The position numbers and the translations under genes are program-made. From contig JBDKRG010000004.1 in NCBI GenBank assembly GCA_039683515.1, positions 1 through 64,000 on the forward strand: DNA of 64,000 nucleotides. The letters are read 5' to 3'. This document shows, in pieces, positions 9,224 to 15,312 of the stretch (the stretch's first letter is position 1; each line of letters opens with the position of its first letter). Source of the DNA: JAJFUE01 sp039683515. Its GTDB lineage: Bacteria; Sumerlaeota; Sumerlaeia; MVZB01. The notes below the pieces were generated by a model that was not told where the DNA came from, ran no database searches, and saw nothing but the letters and a program-made list of their open reading frames with translations.

Positions 9224-9721
9224 TCAGTCGGTTCCCACATGCAGTCGCAACAACTTTCCGAGTAATTTTGGCCAGGACACATATGTTCCGGAATTCAGGG
9301 CTATGATATATGCGAGAAAACTCATGATGAAAAGAACCACAGAACGAGCCAGAGTCATATAACTTACTTGTCCGGGATTGCTCGAACTAAAACACCCGCA
9401 GCTGATGCTCAAACCTTGATGAATGGCGTAAAACTGAATGATGACGAAGCCTGACAGGATGATGGAGCTGATTGCAAGTGCGCCCAAGCGAATTAATCTG
9501 CCGATCAGGCAAATTCCAATCAAGAGTTCTAGCCATGGAAAGATAATTGCCAAAAAGACGCCTGTTTTCGGTCCAACCAGATCATATCCATAAATGTCGG
9601 ACATGAATATGTAGGGTTGTTGAATCTTAGAGATGCTGCTGATGATGAAAACACAGCCAACTATTATTGAAAACAAAGCTTCAGTTGCGCCGACAAAATG
9701 TTTTTTCATTGTTCGTCTCAT
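9224..9721 (-). CDS. MauE/DoxX-like redox-associated membrane protein
   Basis: The 165-residue product has four predicted membrane helices, starting with ATEALFSIIVGCVFIISSIS. After the third helix comes a loop, GLSISCGCFSSSNPGQ, with the CGCF motif typical of MauE-type proteins in the DoxX superfamily. MauE is needed for disulfide-rich methylamine dehydrogenase, and relatives are thought to handle thiol or disulfide redox in the membrane. The ATG at 9721 was chosen because it overlaps the stop of the C39-rhodanese gene (ATGA, 9718-9721). An earlier ATG at 9745 lies inside that gene. It is the last gene of the AT-rich cassette. The role here is inferred to be redox support for the Cys-rich product. 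Confidence 0.78.
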   Translation of the reverse strand: MRRTMKKHFVGATEALFSIIVGCVFIISSISKIQQPYIFMSDIYGYDLVGPKTGVFLAIIFPWLELLIGICLIGRLIRLGALAISSIILSGFVIIQFYAIHQGLSISCGCFSSSNPGQVSYMTLARSVVLFIMSFLAYIIALNSGTYVSWPKLLGKLLRLHVGTD

Positions 9722-10833
9722 TTTGTGTTCAAAGCGGATTTCCACTCCATCCAGCCATTTTTATAGATCGTAACATCGCTAAAGCCAGATGAAAAAAGGC
9801 GAGTGGCGACTTTTTCAGCGAATGGACATTTAGAACTTTGGCAATAGAGAACAGTTTTTTTACTCTTGTTCAGCGTTGAGATTATTCTTGACCAATTATC
9901 GATGTCAGTGTTGACCGGTAGGTTGATAGCCCCTTCAATATGCCCTCGATTGTAATCCGAAGGCAAGCGCGCATCGATGATTTGGGGGTGAAGGGTTGTG
10001 ATTAAGTTGCATAATTCAGCTTTATTGATTCTTGGGTAAAAAGAGCCACGGTATAGATTTTGGATGTAATCAACACCGGAAGAGTGAGAAAGATAGCCTG
10101 TGTCGCTGATGAAATGATATGCAAACGCAATCTGCGTGGAAATGAATACGATGAGCCCCATTTGCAGAAAGGAATGAACAACAAGTTTGCCAAGAGGTGC
10201 GCCGGCGCTTATCATCTTCCTTTTTCTCAAAATGGCATGTATTGCAAGAATGATAGCGACGCCGATGAAAACAATGATCAGCACAATAATGCGTTGGGAA
10301 AGGAATAACGAATCAATATCAATAGGTTTGTTGGATATAAATATGGCATTTCCATCCCATTTGGCCTTTAACTCTTGGAAAGTAACGTTTTGGATCGGAA
10401 AGCCAGGATCCATGATCAAAGCTTGACCGTTTCTGCTGCCTAAGAAAAGCTGATAATGATCAAATTCTTTGTTACTGGTGCGGACATGGATAATTGCAAA
10501 GCAATGGGAGTTTCTAAGGGTATTTACCAACACATTTTGGGCGGCATATGAGAAAAGGCCGTGATCTTTGATGGCTGTTTCAAGTTCGAGTGGGGTGCTT
10601 CCTTTGGCTGATACGATGTACTTCGGGTTAATGAGATCCTCCATTTCTGTTTGGTTATCGAAGTAACGGGATACAAAATAAATGCAATATAGACCACAAT
10701 ATGCCCCATATGAACGAGTTTTCGTGATCGATTTGTCGCCGGTGCCGGGGGTGGATTCGGCGAATGCTAAATTGCCGCAAAGAGAACCGATCAGATATAA
10801 GTAGATAGCCCAACACAATCTGACTTTATGCAT
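9718..10833 (-). CDS. C39-type cysteine peptidase fused to membrane anchor and rhodanese domain
   Basis: The 371-residue product has a signal-like N-terminus (to about residue 26) and then a papain-like C39 domain. Its likely triad is complete: Cys46 in SYGAYCGLYC, His126 in EFDHYQLFLG and Asp142 in LIMDPGFP. Two membrane helices follow at about residues 180-200 and 217-240. A C-terminal rhodanese domain spans about 270-371, with Cys331 in VLYCQSSKCPFAEK at the persulfide position and the usual lead IIDARLPSDYNRGHIEGAINLP. C39 domains cut leader peptides, often after Gly-Gly. Rhodaneses carry sulfur or sense thiols. The fusion sits directly before the MauE-like gene. I infer processing and thiol handling of a Cys-rich exported substrate. 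The base composition is AT-rich compared with flanking genes. Confidence 0.8.
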   Translation of the reverse strand: MHKVRLCWAIYLYLIGSLCGNLAFAESTPGTGDKSITKTRSYGAYCGLYCIYFVSRYFDNQTEMEDLINPKYIVSAKGSTPLELETAIKDHGLFSYAAQNVLVNTLRNSHCFAIIHVRTSNKEFDHYQLFLGSRNGQALIMDPGFPIQNVTFQELKAKWDGNAIFISNKPIDIDSLFLSQRIIVLIIVFIGVAIILAIHAILRKRKMISAGAPLGKLVVHSFLQMGLIVFISTQIAFAYHFISDTGYLSHSSGVDYIQNLYRGSFYPRINKAELCNLITTLHPQIIDARLPSDYNRGHIEGAINLPVNTDIDNWSRIISTLNKSKKTVLYCQSSKCPFAEKVATRLFSSGFSDVTIYKNGWMEWKSALNTK

Positions 10834-10866
10834 TTTAATTCGTCTCCCAGATTGGAGTGACTCTGA

Positions 10867-12189
10867 TTATTTGCGGATTCTGTGCACAACCTGAACTATA
10901 GTTGCGCCAATAATAATAGTAAGCCCAAACAAATATACGATTGAACGGAATGATTTTGAGTCGGGTTGATCATGCAGTCCGACGTTAGTATTTGTGGCCG
11001 GCAGGTCAGATGGTTGCGATTGCGAGGTGACAGACGTAATCAGCGCCGGCATAGAGTCGGTGGTCGCTTGACCTTGGGGGCCTTCACCAAGAGATGCGAG
11101 TTGTATGGTTTTTTCTTTTTTGAACTCATTCGCTTGATTCACTATCGCTTTTGTTAACTTTTTGTCGATATTGATCTTCATTGCATCTCCGTCCCAAATA
11201 TATTCGACGCTCGGTACGCCAACGCGGGTGATTATGCTGCCGGGCCGAACATCATCCATGACAAAGGCATTATCCTTGTCAAAATCCGGATCTAACCTGA
11301 TGGAGAAACTTTTGTAGTTCGTGGTGCCTTCGGACCATTGGCCCCCACCCCAGTCATTATGCATGAAAAACGTTGCCTCGGCCGGTATCCAAATACCGTC
11401 AACAAGTTCACATTTGACATTCTTGACTTGCAATGAGGCCGCAGTGCCAGGTTTCATCACATTCTTGGAATTTGGGTAGAAGTTAGGGTTTTTTCTGGAT
11501 ATTTCCACCTGAACATAGTTGTAGCCATGGGATGGATCAAACCAGACCTTATAATCACCTTGCGGGATATGTGCGGTCACCACGAAACATGAGGCGCCGC
11601 CGATAACTTCCCTCTGCTTGAGCAAACGAAGATTGGCATCCTGACGAAGTAATTCATCAATACGCGTTCTATTGCCATCTAGATAACCACGGAGAAAACT
11701 CCCCCCGCCTCGATTGGCCATCTCCTTGCTACGCGCATGAATGCTGTCGTTATTGGAGTCATCTATAAATGCATGATCGCGCTTTTCGTGATCTCCCGAT
11801 GCCTGTGTGTAGTTAATTATTTTCTGGCCATCATACATATTGCTGTTATAGCGGGCATCTTTTTCGGATACATTCTTGTCGGCCGATTCAAGATTACCCC
11901 AGGTGTTGAATATAATCTTAATTCTCGTGCCGTCGTAACGATATTCTCCCTTGTCATAAGTTAATAGCGTTCCATTGAATTTCACAAAATATGGATGTGT
12001 ATAATATGCGGTCGATTTGGAGGAGCTGGAAAATATAAACCAGATTTTCTTTTGTCGTTCCTGATTTTCAGCAAACTTTTCCAAGATGGATGAGGCAGTT
12101 TCATTCGGCTGCGCCAACGAATCATTGGCTAACACGCATAACATGGAAAAGAGTAAGAAGAAATTTAAGAGAGTGCCTTGAAGACCCAT
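10867..12189 (-). CDS. Exported LolA-like protein with C-terminal membrane anchor
   Basis: The 440-residue product has an N-terminal signal peptide (TLLNFFLLFSMLCVLANDSLA) and a large extracytoplasmic region. Its pattern of beta strands, such as FVKFNGTLLTYDKGEYRYDG and GDYKVWFDPSHGYNYVQVEI, recalls the half-barrel of LolA/LolB-like outer-membrane lipoprotein sorting proteins. A Ser/Thr/Pro/Gln-rich linker and one C-terminal helix (VYLFGLTIIIGATIVQVV) ending in basic residues follow. I do not recognise a specific family. It lies second in the AT-rich cassette, 33 bases before the C39-rhodanese gene, with a GGAAGG ribosome-binding site before ATG 12189. It might bind or present the Cys-rich product; that is inference. 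Confidence 0.6.
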   Translation of the reverse strand: MGLQGTLLNFFLLFSMLCVLANDSLAQPNETASSILEKFAENQERQKKIWFIFSSSSKSTAYYTHPYFVKFNGTLLTYDKGEYRYDGTRIKIIFNTWGNLESADKNVSEKDARYNSNMYDGQKIINYTQASGDHEKRDHAFIDDSNNDSIHARSKEMANRGGGSFLRGYLDGNRTRIDELLRQDANLRLLKQREVIGGASCFVVTAHIPQGDYKVWFDPSHGYNYVQVEISRKNPNFYPNSKNVMKPGTAASLQVKNVKCELVDGIWIPAEATFFMHNDWGGGQWSEGTTNYKSFSIRLDPDFDKDNAFVMDDVRPGSIITRVGVPSVEYIWDGDAMKINIDKKLTKAIVNQANEFKKEKTIQLASLGEGPQGQATTDSMPALITSVTSQSQPSDLPATNTNVGLHDQPDSKSFRSIVYLFGLTIIIGATIVQVVHRIRK

Positions 12190-12212
12190 GATTCTGCCTT
12201 CCAGTAAGATGT

Positions 12213-12264
12213 GGAGCCCCTAAGATATGCTGGAACATGTTTTCGGGCATAAAAAAGGGGCTCC
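12213..12264 (-). promoter_or_regulatory. Long stem-loop between the Cys-rich gene and the LolA-like gene
   Basis: GGAGCCCC (12213-12220) pairs exactly with GGGGCTCC (12257-12264). Inside, ATGC and GCAT (12227-12230 and 12247-12250) can pair again. On the transcribed minus strand a T-run lies inside the stem-loop, not after it, so it is not a classical terminator. Placed just after the stop of the small Cys-rich gene, it could act as an mRNA stabiliser or processing site that lets the first gene be expressed above the downstream ones. Confidence 0.5.
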
Positions 12265-12299
12265 CGAGCACTGATTCAAATTTCTAACAATCTAAAACA

Positions 12300-12650
12300 T
12301 CAACATTCTGAATCCGACGTTGTATTACAGATATGTTCTAATCCGAGTCCCGGATCCGCACAAATATTTGAACCCGTCGTGTGACAAAGACCTATAGGCA
12401 AATTCGGATCTGTGATAGCTCCACAGACCGGGGTCGGCGCGTCACCACATTCTGTTGTGAACGATCCATCGGGATTTTGTCCGCTTGAACAAAGCTGGGA
12501 ATTATCAGTTTGACAACACCAGCCAGCAGGCCCTGGCACCCAACCGCCAAGAATTGAGCTGCCGTGTGCCGATGTTGGAACCGAGCTGTGCCACAATGCT
12601 AAACAGCCAACAATCAAGCCGAACAGTAGCGGTGAGAACAATTTTCTCAT
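12300..12650 (-). CDS. Small exported Cys-rich protein
   Basis: The 116-residue product has a short basic start, a hydrophobic core and then a Cys-rich body with nine cysteines: 45, 46, 54, 68, 76, 89, 97, 108 and 116. Two export routes are possible. One is an ordinary signal peptide cut near PTSA-HG. The other is a lipoprotein signal, since LIVGC ending at Cys16 fits a lipobox. A Gly-Gly at 35-36 in SSILGGWVPG could be a C39 cleavage site. An AAAGGAG ribosome-binding site precedes ATG 12650. It is the first gene of the AT-rich leftward cassette. I know no family for it. Function as a processed, disulfide-linked product is inference from the neighbours. Confidence 0.72.
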   Translation of the reverse strand: MRKLFSPLLFGLIVGCLALWHSSVPTSAHGSSILGGWVPGPAGWCCQTDNSQLCSSGQNPDGSFTTECGDAPTPVCGAITDPNLPIGLCHTTGSNICADPGLGLEHICNTTSDSEC

Positions 12651-12942
12651 TTCATTTCTCCTTTCAAGAATGAATATGAATCAGCGCTCGAACAGCAAAT
12701 CCGATTCTTACTTTTCTCCTTACTGAGTTGGCCTGAACAACAAACCGCGGCACATTTCAAAACTGCTATTAACTTGAAAAGAATAATGCTGCAAGACAGG
12801 TAAAAAGTAAAGGGTTAATTATGCACGATGGGTAAATATCTTAACTGATCATTCGATTTGGGAGGCGCGACAAAGTGGTCGTGGATTAATTGTGGATTGC
12901 ATGCGGAGGGCGGGATTGCCATGATGCTTCCGGGGGACGCAC
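12651..12942. other. Divergent AT-rich intergenic region
   Basis: This 292-base gap separates the leftward Cys-rich cassette from a rightward membrane-protein gene, so promoters for both must lie here. It is AT-rich on the left and becomes GC-rich near 12860, which marks the edge of the AT-rich island. I saw no strong sigma-70 hexamer pair and no clear operator. No coding frame is convincing. Confidence 0.5.
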
Positions 12943-14580
12943 ATGCAAACCAATACCACCTTGCAGTTTAAATTGAACCACTACCTCCTGTTTATTTTAC
13001 TGGGGTTTATATATGTGATCGTGGCCGTGGCCGAGTGGTCGTACGGGTACATCGACTTCGGCGACGGCAACTATATGTATATCGGCTGGCGGATCGCCCA
13101 GGGGGCGGTCGTTTACCGGGATATCCTGGCCCCGCAGCCGCCGGCGCACCTCTACCTGGGCGCCGTGGTCTACAAGGTGGCGCAGTGGACGAATATCGAG
13201 CCGCTGTGGGCGTTCCGCGGGGCGAGCGTCCTGATCCACCTGGTGACGCTGGGGCTGATCGCCGCGCTGGCGCGGCGGGCATGGGGCAAGCCGTCGGTCG
13301 CGGTCGTCGCGGTGGCCATTTATATGTGGCTGCCGATCGGGTTCCGGTGGGCGCTGGGGTGGCAGTCGGAGCCGCTGGAGATCGTGTGGCTGCTGGCGAT
13401 GATGCTCGCGGCTCTGAAGGGAACGCGCCGCGGCGACATCGCGGCGGGGCTGTTCGCGACGCTCGCGGCGATGACCAACGCCACGGCCGCGCCGTTCCTG
13501 CTGGTGGCGATCATGTATATGCTGTGCGTCGCGTGGCGGCGGGCGCTGTGGATGGCCGTCCCATCGATCGTTCTGGCCGCTGCCATCGTGGCCGTCATGG
13601 AATCCTTTACCGGCGGCTATTTCCTCGACAACACCGTGTTTAACCAGATGGGGACCTACCCGCCCGATTTCTGGGCGTATGCACTGTTCGACAAGCTGCT
13701 GCCGCAGTCGGCCAACGTGATCATCATCGAGGGGTTCTTCCTGTTCGCCGGGCTGCTGGCGGTGGCGCGGTATTTCAAGAGCTCGCCGCTGGACCGGATC
13801 TCGCGCGGGGGGCTGGGGTGGTTCTTCGTCGTGACGCTCGGGTCGATCCTGTACGTGACCAAGGGCGGGACGGTCGATTACATCTTCAGCCTGTCGGAGC
13901 CGGCGGTGGCGATCCTGGCGGCCGGGGAGCTGGTGGCGTGGGCGCACCGGTGGTGGCGCATGGAGGATGGGGAGCCGGCCGTGGCCCAGCGGCTCGCCGG
14001 GGTGCCGATCGCGCTGGCCCTGGCGTTCTTCGCGCTGGCGCCGGGGGCGGCGATCCACTGGAAGCTGTGGCGGCAGGATATTTACGAGCTGCCGCAGGCG
14101 CAGACGCTCGAGGTGCGGTCGCTGCTGCGCGATTACTCGAAGCCGGGCGAGAAGGTGCTCGCGCCGCCGTTTTACGCGTTCCTGGCGCGCCGGGAGCTGT
14201 GGGGCGACTACAGCGAGCTGTTCATCTGGACGGTCAAGTGGCGCAACGACCTGGTCGCGAACAACCCCGACGGCGAGGGGATCCGCAAGGTGCTTGCGAT
14301 GGCGGCCGACATCAAGGCGCGCAAGATCCCGATCGTCATCCTGGAAATGGACCAGACGGGGATCATCCCGAACGTGATGAACGCGCTCAGGGAACAGTAC
14401 CAGCCGCTGCAGCCGAACGTGATCCGAACCAACAACACCAAACTCGGGGTGTTCGTGCCGGCGACGGACAAGGCCGAACAGGCGCGGCGCTGGGAAGACT
14501 TCCAATCGGGGCTGGTCAAGGTGTATGGTATGGGGGGAGTGCGCAAGTTCGGGATGTGGATGAACCTGCCCGCTTCCTGA
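12943..14580 (+). CDS. Polytopic membrane protein, GT39/GT-C-like glycosyltransferase candidate
   Basis: The 545-residue product has about ten hydrophobic helices. After the first it carries the loop GYIDFGDGNYMYIGWRIAQG and then VVYRDILAPQPP. This is the layout of GT-C proteins of the PMT/GT39 kind, in which an Asp in the first loop is catalytic and the next helix boundary carries a charged pair. The C-terminal ~150 residues are extracytoplasmic and carry a GEKVLAPPFYAFLARRELWG-like region common in this group. A role in transferring sugars from polyprenyl carriers to surface glycans or proteins is inferred. It stands alone, followed by a hexamer repeat and a NUDIX gene. Confidence 0.72.
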   Translation: MQTNTTLQFKLNHYLLFILLGFIYVIVAVAEWSYGYIDFGDGNYMYIGWRIAQGAVVYRDILAPQPPAHLYLGAVVYKVAQWTNIEPLWAFRGASVLIHLVTLGLIAALARRAWGKPSVAVVAVAIYMWLPIGFRWALGWQSEPLEIVWLLAMMLAALKGTRRGDIAAGLFATLAAMTNATAAPFLLVAIMYMLCVAWRRALWMAVPSIVLAAAIVAVMESFTGGYFLDNTVFNQMGTYPPDFWAYALFDKLLPQSANVIIIEGFFLFAGLLAVARYFKSSPLDRISRGGLGWFFVVTLGSILYVTKGGTVDYIFSLSEPAVAILAAGELVAWAHRWWRMEDGEPAVAQRLAGVPIALALAFFALAPGAAIHWKLWRQDIYELPQAQTLEVRSLLRDYSKPGEKVLAPPFYAFLARRELWGDYSELFIWTVKWRNDLVANNPDGEGIRKVLAMAADIKARKIPIVILEMDQTGIIPNVMNALREQYQPLQPNVIRTNNTKLGVFVPATDKAEQARRWEDFQSGLVKVYGMGGVRKFGMWMNLPAS

Positions 14581-14599
14581 GCCCCGTTCGGCGAGGTTC

Positions 14600-14648
14600 G
14601 ATTTTCGATTACGATTACGAGCATGAGCACGAGCACGAACAAGAGCAC
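14600..14648. repeat. Hexamer repeat GATTAC/GAGCAC, copy 2
   Basis: This copy starts GATTTTCGATTACGATTAC and runs into variant GAGCAC units (GAGCAT, GAGCAC, GAGCAC, GAACAA, GAGCAC). It lies 20 bases after the stop of the membrane-protein gene. Translating it in frame with the downstream NUDIX gene gives an unlikely Ser/Thr-rich extension, which is why a later start was chosen for that gene. Confidence 0.8.
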
Positions 14649-14721
14649 CAGCCTTCGCCGAGGCTTCGGCTGGCAAGCCGGGCACGAGCGGGGATCAACA
14701 TCAAGAAAAGGGTCTTTAGCT

Positions 14722-15312
14722 GTGGCAGAGAATGATCACAACAACCCCCAGGTTGCGGAGACGGACAACGATCTCATTCCGGTGGTGAATGAGCGGGATG
14801 AGGTCGTTGGGGTCAAGCCGCGGCGGCAGGTCCATCTGGAGTGCCTGCGCCACCGCGCCGTGCATATCGGCGTGTACGACAGCGACGGGCGGCTGTGGCT
14901 TCAGCAGCGGGCGATGACCAAGGACACGTGGCCCGGGGCGTGGGACCTCTCCGCGACGGGGCATGTCGACGTCGATGAAAGCTACGACGCGGCGGCAAAG
15001 CGCGAGCTGGCCGAGGAACTCGGGATCGACGCCCGGCCGACGTTCATCGCCAGGTTCGAGGCGAGCGAGCAGACCGGCTGGGAGTTCCAGGCGCTCTACG
15101 GGCTGCGCTGGGACGGGCCGATCAAGAATTTCGACAAGCGCGAGATTTCGCGGATGAGGCGCTATACGATCGACGCCATCGAAAATATCTTGGATGGGGC
15201 TGACCCGCGCGTGACGTTCGCCCCGTCGATCGCGATGGCGCTCGATTATCTGACGAAGGCGATGCCCGATCGGCTGCGTGCCGACCACCCCAAGCACCCG
15301 GACCTGACGTGA
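14722..15312 (+). CDS. NUDIX hydrolase, IPP-isomerase/YfcD-like subgroup
   Basis: NUDIX enzymes cleave nucleoside diphosphates linked to other groups. The YfcD/IDI-like subgroup also resembles isopentenyl-diphosphate isomerase. The 196-residue product has an N-terminal strand block (DLIPVVNERDEVVG), the IDI-like stretch HRAVHIGVYDSDGRLWLQQR and a complete Nudix box, GHVDVDESYDAAAKRELAEE followed by LG. The GTG at 14722 was chosen because residues upstream of it are encoded by repeat DNA. An ATG at 14623 is the alternative. Its TGA overlaps the GTG start of the ligase-like gene (15309-15312), so the two are probably co-translated. The substrate is unknown. Confidence 0.85.
   Translation: MAENDHNNPQVAETDNDLIPVVNERDEVVGVKPRRQVHLECLRHRAVHIGVYDSDGRLWLQQRAMTKDTWPGAWDLSATGHVDVDESYDAAAKRELAEELGIDARPTFIARFEASEQTGWEFQALYGLRWDGPIKNFDKREISRMRRYTIDAIENILDGADPRVTFAPSIAMALDYLTKAMPDRLRADHPKHPDLT

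Noticed and set aside
9190..9261. A 24-codon ORF with a good GGAG site upstream of trpB on the plus strand
   Set aside because: It reads into the 3-prime end of the MauE-like gene on the other strand, has no pattern and no conserved context, and is not oriented as a trp leader.
12213..12264. Intrinsic terminator after the Cys-rich gene
   Set aside because: The T-run on the transcribed strand lies within the loop side of the stem, not after it, so it is listed as a stem-loop only.
14623..14721. N-terminal extension of the NUDIX protein from ATG 14623
   Set aside because: The extension begins in the hexamer repeat and has no conserved pattern. The GTG at 14722 fits the family start better, although it lacks a strong ribosome-binding site.
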